The notes below the pieces were generated by a model. That model saw nothing but the letters and a program-made list of their open reading frames with translations. It had not been told where the DNA came from and did not search any database. 35,467 nucleotides of DNA from Ignavibacteriales bacterium (GTDB taxonomy: Bacteria > Bacteroidota > Ignavibacteria > UBA10030), in NCBI GenBank assembly GCA_016192345.1, contig JACPUH010000018.1, positions 1-35,467 of the forward strand, read 5' to 3'. The position numbers and the translations under genes were made by a program. Positions within the stretch are counted from its first letter, which is position 1. The number at the start of each line of letters is the position of its first letter. Positions 8,885 through 16,687 of this stretch are shown piece after piece.

Positions 8885-9514
8885 ATGGGATCATCGAAAA
8901 AGGAACCGAATCGATTGGGTAAACTCTTTCAGTGGCTTCGAGGCTTGAAACAGTGGGTAGAGGAGTCGGCGCAAAAGCCCGGCGCGGGGTGGACACTCTT
9001 CTTCATCGCCTTTATTGAATCTTCGTTTTTTCCGATTCCCCCGGATGTGCTGCTGATTGCATTGGCCATGCTTATCCCCGCCAAGGCCTTCCGGTACGCG
9101 TTCATTTGTTCCGTCGGCTCCGTCCTGGGAGGGATGTTCGGATACTGGATCGGCTACGAGTTTTTTGAACTGGTCGGTCGCAGGATTATCGAATTTTACG
9201 GTGTCACCGAGCAATATGCCCATGTGCAGGACCTCTATCGGGAGAATGCCTTCACGGCCATTGCGATTGCAGGCTTCACCCCTATACCGTACAAGGTTTT
9301 CACCATCGCGGCTGGAGCGTTTGAAGTTCCGTTCGGGACTCTGGTCTCCGCCTCTGCATTGAGTCGCCCGGCACGGTTCTTTCTGGTCGGGGCGCTGTTC
9401 TATCGGTTCGGTCCCACCATCAAACCATGGATTGACAAATATTTTGAGGCTCTTTCCATCGCATTTGTTGTACTGTTAGTGCTCGGGTTCGTTGTCATTC
9501 AGTACATTCTTTAA
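8885..9514 (+). CDS. YqaA/DedA-family (VTT domain) inner-membrane protein
   Basis: The protein has a SNARE-associated/VTT-domain core. One hydrophobic segment (about 35-65) with FIESSFFPIPPDVLLIAL carries the characteristic Glu and double Pro of re-entrant loops. A second half shows AGFTPIPYKVFTIAAGA, a glycine-rich helix and a hydrophobic C-terminal helix (185-208). DedA-type proteins are implicated in lipid-carrier or phospholipid translocation and membrane homeostasis; the substrate here is unknown. The ATG at 8885 lacks a Shine-Dalgarno sequence. A TTG at 8915, giving a protein starting LGKLFQW, is preceded by AAGGA at good spacing and is a credible alternative. Confidence 0.88.
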   Translation: MGSSKKEPNRLGKLFQWLRGLKQWVEESAQKPGAGWTLFFIAFIESSFFPIPPDVLLIALAMLIPAKAFRYAFICSVGSVLGGMFGYWIGYEFFELVGRRIIEFYGVTEQYAHVQDLYRENAFTAIAIAGFTPIPYKVFTIAAGAFEVPFGTLVSASALSRPARFFLVGALFYRFGPTIKPWIDKYFEALSIAFVVLLVLGFVVIQYIL

Positions 9515-9545
9515 CCACCACGATTACCATCTATAGGGAGGGGAT

Positions 9546-10187
9546 ATGAAACGGATCCTTGTTGTCGTTCTCGTCGGCTTGGTGTCGGCTGTTGCCGGAA
9601 ATGCCCAGGAAAAGAAAGAGGAGACGAAGGAAGTCAAAAGCTCCAATCTCCGGCAGTCCTACAGTGGAAAGTTCGGACTGTACAACGGAAGTGATGGTCT
9701 GAATAACGGGTTGTTGATCGGGATCGACGGAATTACGGAGTTCATCCACTACAATTTCTTCCTGAGTGGCGCCGCGGAGCTCTATCCCAAACAAACCATG
9801 GGGATTTTCAAGAATCCTCCCCCGTCGGGATACCAGCAATCGCTGTTCCTGCTCCCTCTCCATGTCAATTTTGGCTACAAGGTGTTTGATGTCGCAAATG
9901 CCGACTCGCGCGGATATCTTGGAGGCGGGCTTGGCTACTATCTTTATTTTTACAGCGTTGATTATCAGGCGGGGAGTGGGGGAATTCTTGGCGGATTGAG
10001 TGGCGGGTCTGAGTCGAAGAGCGGGGGAGCGATGTTCGCCTCAGTGTTTGCCAGGATTCTGATCGGGCAGATTTTTATCGAGCCGCGGTTCTACCTTGCC
10101 GCCAAGTCCGAAGACTCAGTTGGCCCGCATGCGTATGTCCTGAACCCCTCCGGGTTTGCAGTGACGCTCGGGTTCCAATACCAGTAA
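9546..10187 (+). CDS. Predicted outer-membrane beta-barrel protein, copy A
   Basis: A clear signal peptide (cleavage likely after NAQ, near residue 22) leads to a roughly 190-residue mature protein. It has alternating hydrophobic strands, many Tyr/Phe/Gly residues, and a final strand ending VTLGFQYQ, typical of small outer-membrane barrels. I do not recognise a specific family. It is a divergent paralogue of the next gene: both share a glycine-rich strand followed by an aromatic-VDY segment, then a hydrophobic I[LV][IV]G strand, and both end in LNPSGFAVTLGF or FNPTGVAFSIGY. A strong ribosome-binding site (AGGGAGGGG) supports the ATG. No partner gene defines its job. Confidence 0.8.
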   Translation: MKRILVVVLVGLVSAVAGNAQEKKEETKEVKSSNLRQSYSGKFGLYNGSDGLNNGLLIGIDGITEFIHYNFFLSGAAELYPKQTMGIFKNPPPSGYQQSLFLLPLHVNFGYKVFDVANADSRGYLGGGLGYYLYFYSVDYQAGSGGILGGLSGGSESKSGGAMFASVFARILIGQIFIEPRFYLAAKSEDSVGPHAYVLNPSGFAVTLGFQYQ

Positions 10188-10244
10188 CGCAGGGGAGTAC
10201 ACCAACGGTTCGAATGAACGGCTGCAGATGGAAGGGAGGACGTG

Positions 10245-10859
10245 ATGAAACGATTCTCCGGTCTGCTGTGTGCCGTCACCATGATGGTTCCTGCGATGAC
10301 GGCCCAAGACCTCTCCGGAGGGGAGGCCGGTGTGAGCGCGCGGATGGGGTTCTACATTCCGACGAAGGGATTACGGGATGGCTTGATGGGAAGTCTTGAG
10401 GGATATTGGAAATTTCCTCATGACGATGTGCTGTGCGCTCTTCTGATCGATCTCTACTCAAAACGGGGAGCTGATGTGTTTGCGGATGTCCGACCGGCCA
10501 TTACACGTCAGTCCTTTACTCTGATTCCGGCTTCCATGAACGCCGGATTCAGGTTCCTGTCGTTGGACCAGAGGACGGTGGAAGGTTGGGTCGGGATCGG
10601 GGCCGGCGTGTCGTGGCATTGGTATCGCGTCGACTATACTCCGAAGGCTGGTTTAACGGCGCAAGCACCTGAAACACACACGGGATTCGGCGGCAAGTTG
10701 TTTGGGACGATCTTTTCACGTGTCCTGGTTGGGCATTTCGTTCTCGAACAGCGTCTGTACCTTGGGCCTGATACGGAACATACCGTGCCAGGCAATCACC
10801 TTTACCGGTTCAACCCGACCGGCGTCGCGTTTTCGATCGGTTACCATCATACTCTATGA
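10245..10859 (+). CDS. Predicted outer-membrane beta-barrel protein, copy B
   Basis: This 204-residue protein is a paralogue of the gene just upstream, with a signal peptide ending near MTAQ (residue 20), strand-like alternation and a closing strand FSIGYHHTL. The two copies are too diverged for a recent duplication. GGGAGGA four bases before the ATG decides the start. The stop overlaps the following pseudouridine synthase start (ATGA), so it is probably co-translated with a cytoplasmic enzyme of unrelated function. The role is unknown; a porin-like or structural envelope protein is the most I would infer. Confidence 0.78.
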   Translation: MKRFSGLLCAVTMMVPAMTAQDLSGGEAGVSARMGFYIPTKGLRDGLMGSLEGYWKFPHDDVLCALLIDLYSKRGADVFADVRPAITRQSFTLIPASMNAGFRFLSLDQRTVEGWVGIGAGVSWHWYRVDYTPKAGLTAQAPETHTGFGGKLFGTIFSRVLVGHFVLEQRLYLGPDTEHTVPGNHLYRFNPTGVAFSIGYHHTL

Positions 10860-11662
10860 AGACCTCCCGCTCCCCAAACCGGGTTTCCCTCCCTCGCGCA
10901 CTTTCCAAGCTGGGGTTCGCTTCACGCTCCACCGCACACAAGCTCATCGGCAATGGGTCTGTTCTGGTGAATGGGAGCGTCGAACTCAATCCGCATCGCT
11001 GGGTCAATCTTCAAAGTGACCGGATTACGGTGGATGGCAACGAGATTGTCAAGACGGAGCGACGGTATGTGCTGTTGAATAAACCAACCGGTGTGGTCAC
11101 GACGGTCTCCGATGAACGGGGCCGCACGACTGTCCTGGACGTCTTGGGGGAGGAGGGAGCGGGCCTGGCACCGGTCGGTCGTTTGGATAAGGACACTTCG
11201 GGTCTCCTCTTGCTGACCAATGATAATGAGCTTGGCAATATTCTCACGAGTCCCGGCGCTGTTCTTCCGAAGACGTACGCGGTCGTGCTCGATCATATTG
11301 TACGGAGGGAAGATCTGGCACAATTGCGCAAAGGGATTTCCATAACGGTGAACGGACAGGAGCATCGCACGCTGCCGGCGGAAACGCGCTTAACGGACAG
11401 GAATGCCCTGGAACTGACCATCACCGAGGGCAAGAACCGGCAGGTTCGCAAGATGTTCGAGGAACTTGGCTACAGCGTCCTTACCTTGCATCGTGTCTCG
11501 GTTGGGCCGTTGCGAATAGGGACGTTACGGGAGGGAGAATTTCGGTCTCTTACTCCTGAGGAGATCGCTCAATTGACTTCATGGAAGAAACAAAAACGAC
11601 CAACCGGTTCCCGGAAGATCCACCATCAAGGGAAGAAACCATTTGCCCGCCATCGTCAGTGA
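10856..11662 (+). CDS. RsuA/RluB/E/F-family pseudouridine synthase
   Basis: The enzyme isomerises a specific uridine in rRNA to pseudouridine. Residues 12-60 form an S4 RNA-binding domain (LPRALSKLGFASRSTAHKLI). The catalytic domain has YVLLNKPTGVVTT, the GRLDKDTSGLLLLTND block (108-123) with nucleophilic Asp111, and the ENKNRQVRKM-type block here read as EGKNRQVRKMFEELGY. The basic C-terminal 20 residues are an extension. This is one of two enzymes of this family in the window (see 22040); the target uridine cannot be assigned. The start overlaps the preceding stop by four bases and the end overlaps a Nudix gene. Confidence 0.93.
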   Translation: MKTSRSPNRVSLPRALSKLGFASRSTAHKLIGNGSVLVNGSVELNPHRWVNLQSDRITVDGNEIVKTERRYVLLNKPTGVVTTVSDERGRTTVLDVLGEEGAGLAPVGRLDKDTSGLLLLTNDNELGNILTSPGAVLPKTYAVVLDHIVRREDLAQLRKGISITVNGQEHRTLPAETRLTDRNALELTITEGKNRQVRKMFEELGYSVLTLHRVSVGPLRIGTLREGEFRSLTPEEIAQLTSWKKQKRPTGSRKIHHQGKKPFARHRQ

Positions 11663-12110
11663 TATTGTTGAAGTCTGCGTCTTCCGTCGGGAAGCGGATG
11701 GTCCGCAATACCTGTTGCTTCGCAGGGCCGCAAACGAAAGGCTGTACCCGGGGATCTGGCAACTCGTCAGTGGAACGCTCGAAAAGGGGGAGCATGCGGC
11801 GAAGGGGGCCTTGAGGGAATTCGGGGAAGAAACGGGATTGCATGGGATGAACTTTTGGGTTGTTCCTTTTATGAATTCCTTTTATGTTGCGTCAGACGAT
11901 GCGGTGCACCTGAGCTGTTTTTTTGCCGCCGAGGTTTCTTCCGGAGCTGAACCAATCCTCTCCACCGAACATGAAGCGTACAAATGGTGCGGCCTTGAAA
12001 AGGCGGAGCACTTGCTTGTCTGGCCGGGTCAAAAGAGAGGATTGCGGCTTGTGCATGAGGTCATCGTCCATGGAGGAGAGGTCGCGCGTTTGACAACGGT
12101 TATCCCCTAA
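11643..12110 (+). CDS. Nudix hydrolase
   Basis: Nudix enzymes hydrolyse nucleoside diphosphates linked to another group. The Nudix box is complete: G-x5-E-x7-REFGEETGL, with the REFGEE metal-binding helix at about residues 58-63. Total length is 155 residues, a single-domain enzyme of the dihydroneopterin-triphosphate pyrophosphatase or (d)NTPase size class. The only usable start before the first strand is TTG, preceded by AAGGGAAG, and the gene overlaps the pseudouridine synthase by 20 bases. The substrate cannot be fixed from the box; a NudB-like role in folate synthesis or house-cleaning is possible. Confidence 0.9.
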   Translation: MPAIVSDIVEVCVFRREADGPQYLLLRRAANERLYPGIWQLVSGTLEKGEHAAKGALREFGEETGLHGMNFWVVPFMNSFYVASDDAVHLSCFFAAEVSSGAEPILSTEHEAYKWCGLEKAEHLLVWPGQKRGLRLVHEVIVHGGEVARLTTVIP

Positions 12111-12116
12111 TGGATG

Positions 12117-12123
12117 AAGGAGG
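12117..12123 (+). promoter_or_regulatory. Ribosome-binding site fixing the TTG start of the PfkB kinase
   Basis: AAGGAGG lies six bases before the TTG at 12130. No ATG or GTG is available before the first beta-strand (LLVVGSVAIDS), so this site decides the start. Confidence 0.8.
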
Positions 12124-12129
12124 CACGCT

Positions 12130-13044
12130 TTGGGCCTTTTGGTCGTTGGTTCTGTCGCAATTGATTCGGTCGAGACCCCCTTTGGGAAGGTGGAGGAAGC
12201 GCTTGGAGGGTCGGCGGTCTACATTTCCATCGCAGCGAGTTATTTTACCGCGCCGATCCGTTTAGTGGGAGTGGTGGGGGGTGATTTTTCGAAGGCGCAC
12301 ATGCAGATCCTTGAGGATCGGGATATCGATCTGGAAGGCCTGCAGATCATCAAGGAGGGGAAGACGTTCCGGTGGGGAGGAAAGTACCATTACGATCTGA
12401 ATGTGCGCGATTCTCTGTACACCGACCTCAATGTCTTCGAGAAGTTCGATCCGACCATTCCCACCGGCTTCAAGAAAAGCGCATACGTCTGCCTGGGGAA
12501 CATCGACCCGGTGTTGCAACGCAAGGTCTTGAGCCGCATCAACAAACCCCGGCTGGTCGTCGGCGACACCATGAATTACTGGATCGAGCATAAACCGAAA
12601 GAGCTCGCCGAGACGCTGAAGGTGATGGATGTGCTTGTGGTGAATGATTCCGAGGCCCGCCTCCTGACCAACGAGCCAAACCTTATCAAGAGCGCCCGCC
12701 GGATCATCGCCATGGGGCCGAAGTCTGTCATCATTAAAAAGGGAGAACATGGCGCCTTGTTGGTGACGGGCGAAACGATTTTCTCCGCTCCGGCGTACCC
12801 TCTGGAGAATATCTATGATCCCACCGGGGCGGGAGATGCCTTTGCAGGAGGCTTTGTGGGTTGGCTCGCGCGAACCGACGATTTATCCCCTGAGAATTTG
12901 AAACGCGCGGTAATCTACGGCAGTACGCTTGCATCATTCTGCGTGGAGAAATTCAGTGTGGAGGGGCTTCGCGATCTGGCCTATCTGCACATTCAGGACC
13001 GGTACCGGTCCTTCATGAACCTTTCCCGTTTTGACGAGAAGTAG
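12130..13044 (+). CDS. PfkB (ribokinase)-family carbohydrate or nucleoside kinase
   Basis: This is a 304-residue ribokinase-fold kinase that should transfer phosphate from ATP to a sugar or nucleoside hydroxyl. The N-terminal strand GSVAIDSVETPFG and the glycine motif ALGGSAVYIS (24-33) match signature 1. Signature 2, DPTGAGDAFAGG (230-241), carries the anion hole and catalytic base Asp236. The acceptor is not evident. It sits six bases upstream of mtnA, so a role in salvage of a methylthioribose- or deoxyribose-type sugar is an attractive inference; known methylthioribose kinases (MtnK) belong to another fold. The TTG start is supported by a perfect Shine-Dalgarno sequence. Confidence 0.92.
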   Translation: MGLLVVGSVAIDSVETPFGKVEEALGGSAVYISIAASYFTAPIRLVGVVGGDFSKAHMQILEDRDIDLEGLQIIKEGKTFRWGGKYHYDLNVRDSLYTDLNVFEKFDPTIPTGFKKSAYVCLGNIDPVLQRKVLSRINKPRLVVGDTMNYWIEHKPKELAETLKVMDVLVVNDSEARLLTNEPNLIKSARRIIAMGPKSVIIKKGEHGALLVTGETIFSAPAYPLENIYDPTGAGDAFAGGFVGWLARTDDLSPENLKRAVIYGSTLASFCVEKFSVEGLRDLAYLHIQDRYRSFMNLSRFDEK

Positions 13045-13050
13045 CGCCCT

Positions 13051-14094
13051 ATGCGTGTGATCGAGTGGCGGGAGGGTTCGCTTCGGTTTCTCGATCAGAC
13101 CCGGCTCCCTCTCGAAGAAATCTTCGTTACAACCGACGACGAGTATGTTGTAGCAGACGCCATCAAGCGGCTCGCCATTCGCGGAGCGCCACTCATCGGG
13201 ATTGGCGCAGCGTATGGCTTCGTCCTTGCCTTGAACAAAGTGACGGATGCCTCGAAGGTACCCGCAGCCATCGAGCGGGCATCGATTCTTTTGTCCTCCA
13301 CCAGACCAACTGCTGTCAACCTGTTCCGGGCACTCGAACGGATGAAGGCCGAGGCGGCAGCATTCATGTCCGCCCCCCTTCTTGAGTTCAAACTCCATTT
13401 GCTGGAAGAAGCCCTCGCCATTCACCGCGAGGACGAGGCGATGTGCCGGGCCATCGGAGAGCACGGAGCAGCGCTCCTGCCCAATGCGGCGGTCGTGGTG
13501 ACACACTGTAATACCGGTCGACTGGCAACCGGAGGAGAGGGGACGGCCCTTGCGGTCATTGCAAAGGCCTGGGAACTTCGTACGCTGAAACACGTCTATA
13601 TGGACGAAACCCGCCCGCTGATGCAAGGGGCCAGACTGACGGCATGGGAGTTGAAGCAGCTTGGCATTCCGTCCACCTTGATGACGGACAGTACCGCTGC
13701 CTTCCTGATGCAGCGCGGGTTGGTAAATGCAGTAGTAGTGGGAGCGGATCGGATTACGCTGAACGGCGATGTGGCGAACAAGGTTGGGACCTACGGGCTT
13801 GCAGTGCTGGCAAAACATCATGGGATCCCCATGATCGTCGCCGCTCCGACGAGCACGCTGGATTTTACTCTGGTGAACGGATCGGAAATTCCGATTGAGC
13901 AGCGAAACGGAAAGGAAGTCACCCATATCGGAGAGACCCGGATCGCTCCCGAGGGGGTGGAGGTGTACTCGCCGGCGTTCGATATCACCCCCGGGGAACT
14001 GATCTCTGCCATCGTCACCGAGCAGGGGGTTATGCAATATCCTTTTCGCGACCCGATCAAACGGTTACGTCCCGGGAGATCCCGTGCCCTTTAA
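13051..14094 (+). CDS. mtnA: S-methyl-5-thioribose-1-phosphate isomerase (MtnA)
   Basis: MtnA converts methylthioribose-1-phosphate to methylthioribulose-1-phosphate in the methionine salvage pathway; the fold is shared with eIF2B and ribose-1,5-bisphosphate isomerases. The 347-residue chain has IRGAPLIGIGAAYG (43-56), THCNTG (151-156) with catalytic Cys153, MDETRPLMQGARLTAWEL (184-201) and GADRITLNGDVANKVGTY (231-248) with catalytic Asp233. Both catalytic residues keep the spacing of Bacillus Cys160/Asp240. Its length and motifs favour MtnA over the archaeal bisphosphate isomerase. No other methionine salvage gene is nearby, so the pathway may be partial or scattered, as in the DHAP-shunt organisms. 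Confidence 0.95.
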   Translation: MRVIEWREGSLRFLDQTRLPLEEIFVTTDDEYVVADAIKRLAIRGAPLIGIGAAYGFVLALNKVTDASKVPAAIERASILLSSTRPTAVNLFRALERMKAEAAAFMSAPLLEFKLHLLEEALAIHREDEAMCRAIGEHGAALLPNAAVVVTHCNTGRLATGGEGTALAVIAKAWELRTLKHVYMDETRPLMQGARLTAWELKQLGIPSTLMTDSTAAFLMQRGLVNAVVVGADRITLNGDVANKVGTYGLAVLAKHHGIPMIVAAPTSTLDFTLVNGSEIPIEQRNGKEVTHIGETRIAPEGVEVYSPAFDITPGELISAIVTEQGVMQYPFRDPIKRLRPGRSRAL

Positions 14095-14109
14095 CCAGTG
14101 TGGACGATC

Positions 14110-14937
14110 GTGATTACGAAGACAGATGCCGTTGTGTTGAAGTCCATGAAGTTCCGCGGGACAAGTAAAATTGTCACTTTTTATACGCGGCGGTACGGAA
14201 AAGTGAAAGGAGTGGCAAAAGGGGCGCGGGAGATGAAGAGCAAGTTTGGTGCTTCCCTGGAACCGATGACGCTGGTTTCATTGGTGTTATATAAAAAGGA
14301 GCAGCGGGAACTGCAACTCATCTCCCAGTGCGACATCCTGCACCAGTATAAGAATGTCCACTCGGATATGGAAAAGATGTCCGCCGCTCTTTCGGTGGTC
14401 GAGCTGCTGAACAAATTGACGCACGAGGAGGAGGAAAACAGCCTTTTGTTTGCCTTGGTGCTTGAGACACTGGAGGCGGTCGATCACGCCACCAGGAATG
14501 CCGTCAATGTGCTTTTAGCCTTCGAATTGCGTCTCTGCTCACTCTTCGGATTTGCCCTGTCCCTGGACCGTTGTGCTGCGTGTGGGAGAGCTTTGGAAGG
14601 GCTCGAGGGGACGGGGGTGGTGCTGCAGCTCTCCAAAGGGGCGGTTTATTGCCCATTGTGCAGCGGTACAATACCGGTTTTTGACCCTGAACGGCTCCTT
14701 TCGGCCCGGCGCTCTCCTCATGGCATCCCCCAAGCGGCGGAGCGGGCAGGGAATATGAGGTTGTCAATGCCTGCCTTGCATATCCTGCGCCGCCTGGCAT
14801 CGGCGAGACTCGAGAGTGTCCCGACCCTGGAATACCATGAGGGGGTGGGGAACGAACTCCAGGCAACTTTGCGTTTGTATTTACGTTATCACTTTGAAGA
14901 ATTCAAGCCGTTACGGTCCTTGGAGATGTTTCATTAG
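14110..14937 (+). CDS. recO: DNA repair protein RecO
   Basis: RecO works with RecF and RecR to load RecA on SSB-coated single-stranded DNA at gaps. An N-terminal OB-fold (about 1-80, starting ITKTDAVVLKSMKFRGTSK) is followed by a helical domain and a zinc-type motif made of CAAC (about 153-156) and a second pair YCPLC about 30 residues later. The GTG at 14110 gives the N-terminus usual for the family. A GTG four codons upstream (14098) is in frame and cannot be excluded. The gene lies 15 bases after mtnA and 51 bases before degP. Confidence 0.94.
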   Translation: MITKTDAVVLKSMKFRGTSKIVTFYTRRYGKVKGVAKGAREMKSKFGASLEPMTLVSLVLYKKEQRELQLISQCDILHQYKNVHSDMEKMSAALSVVELLNKLTHEEEENSLLFALVLETLEAVDHATRNAVNVLLAFELRLCSLFGFALSLDRCAACGRALEGLEGTGVVLQLSKGAVYCPLCSGTIPVFDPERLLSARRSPHGIPQAAERAGNMRLSMPALHILRRLASARLESVPTLEYHEGVGNELQATLRLYLRYHFEEFKPLRSLEMFH

Positions 14938-14975
14938 GTTCTCAAATAATTCTTGACATACGGTAAACAGTTCAG

Positions 14976-14981
14976 AGGAGG
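14976..14981 (+). promoter_or_regulatory. Ribosome-binding site of the DegP gene
   Basis: AGGAGG seven bases before the ATG at 14989 picks that start over an in-frame upstream start at 14953, which would place a polar segment before the membrane anchor. Confidence 0.7.
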
Positions 14982-14988
14982 GAGTCTT

Positions 14989-16545
14989 ATGTCCGTACGA
15001 TCGGTTGTTGCAGCAGTGTTGTTGATTGGGTTGGGAATTGTGTTTGGGGTGACATTGGTCTCATCCTATAAAGGGGTCGACCTGACGTTCGCCGACCAGG
15101 AGGTGAAGATCGGGGCTCCGGCCAACGGCGTCAAGGCCCACCCCGCTCTCGTGGCGCTGAACGAAGCCCTGCATACAATATCGAAAGAGGTTACGCCGAC
15201 CGTGGTGTTCATTACCGTCGAATCCAAGCCGAGAACCGATTCGCCGGATGATGCCAACAGGTTCTTTCATTTCTTCGGCCCGGAGTTTCGTCTGGATACT
15301 CCACGGAGAGGTCCGGAGATCGGTGCGGGCTCCGGGGTTATCCTAACGCCCGACGGTTATATCCTCACCAATAATCATGTGGTGGAAAATGCAAGCGATG
15401 AAGGGATCCAGGTGACGTTGTCCGATGGGCGGACCTTCAAACAGGCGAAGCTCGTTGGTACGGATCGGTATACCGATCTCGCGGTGGTCAAAATAGATGC
15501 CTCGAACCTGCAAGTTGCCGCGGTTGGAAATTCCGATGAAGTTGAGGTCGGCCATCTGGTCTTTGCGTTCGGGAATCCCCTCGGACTGACCTCCACCATG
15601 ACGCAGGGTATTGTGAGCGCGACGGGAAGGGGGAACCTGAGGATCATCGATGATGGATCCGGGTACTCGATTGAGAACTTCATTCAGACCGATGCCGCGG
15701 TGAATCCCGGGAACAGTGGCGGAGCTCTCGTCGATATCAAAGGTGAAGTGATTGGAATCAATACCGCCATCGCAACAACGAACCAGCGGTACCAGGGATA
15801 TAGTTTTGCGATCCCGATCAACCTTGCCAGGAAAGTTGCGACGGACCTGATCAAGTTCGGCAAGGTCCGACGCGGATACATCGGCGTGCAGATCCAGGGA
15901 ATGGACGCGACCATGGCGAAGGCGAACGGGTTTGACCGACCGACGGGGGTCTTTGTGCAGGAGGTGAACAAGGGAAGCGCTGGAGAAGTGGCCGGGTTGC
16001 AGGCAGGCGATATCATCCTCTCCGTCGATGGCAAAGAAGTCAATTCATCCAATCAGCTTCAGACCATGGTCGCTTCCAAATATCCGGGAGAGATCGTTTC
16101 CTTGAAGGTCTTCCGGAAAGGGAAAACGATCGAGAAGAAAGTCGTCCTGAAGTCCCGTGATGAGGACGAAGAAGTCATCGCCGCGCGGGATACGAGGTCC
16201 GAGCGCTCCACGCCGAAGGAATCGACTCCTCCGACAGCTGTGAAGATGGATAACCTCGGCATTACCATCCGCAATCTTGACGCGAAGACAAAGAGGGCGT
16301 ACGATGTTGAGGGGGGTGTGTTCGTCGAGAGCGTGGAACCGTTCAGTGAAGCCCAGCGCCGGAACCTGTTACCGAACGACGTGATCCTCAGCGTTGGGGA
16401 CAACCCTGTGGACTCTGTCACGGAGTTGGAAAAGGCAATCAAAAACAAGAAGCCGGGGGATGCTCTCCTGATGCGGGTCAAGGGGGAGAACAAAACCACA
16501 CGGTTCGTCGCAATTGAAATTCCGGGGAGCAACAGGAATAAGTAA
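14989..16545 (+). CDS. degP: HtrA/DegP-family serine protease with two PDZ domains
   Basis: DegP/DegQ-type proteases degrade or refold misfolded envelope proteins in the periplasm. Residues 5-26 form a hydrophobic N-terminal anchor or signal without a convincing cleavage site. The trypsin-like domain carries the triad His130 (TNNHVVEN), Asp163 (YTDLAVVKID) and Ser243 (NPGNSGGALV). PDZ1 (about 300-390) contains GVFVQEVNKGSAGEVAGL, and PDZ2 (about 420-515) contains GVFVESVEPFSEAQRRNLL. The 518-residue length fits the family. A charged linker rich in Asp/Glu/Arg separates the PDZ domains. The gene is followed by a strong terminator, so it ends its transcription unit. A sigma-E-like control cannot be shown from the sequence. 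Confidence 0.95.
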   Translation: MSVRSVVAAVLLIGLGIVFGVTLVSSYKGVDLTFADQEVKIGAPANGVKAHPALVALNEALHTISKEVTPTVVFITVESKPRTDSPDDANRFFHFFGPEFRLDTPRRGPEIGAGSGVILTPDGYILTNNHVVENASDEGIQVTLSDGRTFKQAKLVGTDRYTDLAVVKIDASNLQVAAVGNSDEVEVGHLVFAFGNPLGLTSTMTQGIVSATGRGNLRIIDDGSGYSIENFIQTDAAVNPGNSGGALVDIKGEVIGINTAIATTNQRYQGYSFAIPINLARKVATDLIKFGKVRRGYIGVQIQGMDATMAKANGFDRPTGVFVQEVNKGSAGEVAGLQAGDIILSVDGKEVNSSNQLQTMVASKYPGEIVSLKVFRKGKTIEKKVVLKSRDEDEEVIAARDTRSERSTPKESTPPTAVKMDNLGITIRNLDAKTKRAYDVEGGVFVESVEPFSEAQRRNLLPNDVILSVGDNPVDSVTELEKAIKNKKPGDALLMRVKGENKTTRFVAIEIPGSNRNK

Positions 16546-16567
16546 CCCCGGAGACGAAGAGAGGGTC

Positions 16568-16604
16568 AAAGCGCAAGGTCGGAAGGACGCCTTGCGCTTT
16601 TTTT
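16568..16604 (+). terminator. Intrinsic terminator after degP
   Basis: An 11-bp perfect stem (AAAGCGCAAGG at 16568-16578 pairing with CCTTGCGCTTT at 16590-16600) encloses an 11-base loop and runs directly into seven T residues (16598-16604). It is the clearest rho-independent terminator in the window and separates degP from aroC. Confidence 0.93.
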
Positions 16605-16616
16605 ATGTCCCCGCAG

Positions 16617-16649
16617 TTTGATAATGGGCCTATTTTTCCTTTAATTTGG
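16617..16649 (+). promoter_or_regulatory. Possible Bacteroidota-type promoter for aroC
   Basis: TTTG (16617-16620) and TAATTTGG (from 16642) are 21 bases apart, close to the TTTG/TAnnTTTG pattern but with one T missing in the downstream element. Position just after the degP terminator and before aroC supports it; the sequence match alone is weak. Confidence 0.35.
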
Positions 16650-16673
16650 TGAGTTCCTGGTGCATCGAATAAG

Positions 16674-16679
16674 AAAGGA
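16674..16679 (+). promoter_or_regulatory. Ribosome-binding site favouring the TTG start of aroC
   Basis: AAAGGA is eight bases before the TTG at 16688. It abuts the in-frame ATG at 16679 with no spacing, so it cannot serve that ATG. Confidence 0.6.
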
Positions 16680-16687
16680 TGGCTCTT

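Noticed and set aside
14953..14980. TTGACA as a -35 element for degP
   Set aside because: No -10-like hexamer exists at 15-19 bases downstream; that region is the AGGAGG ribosome-binding site.
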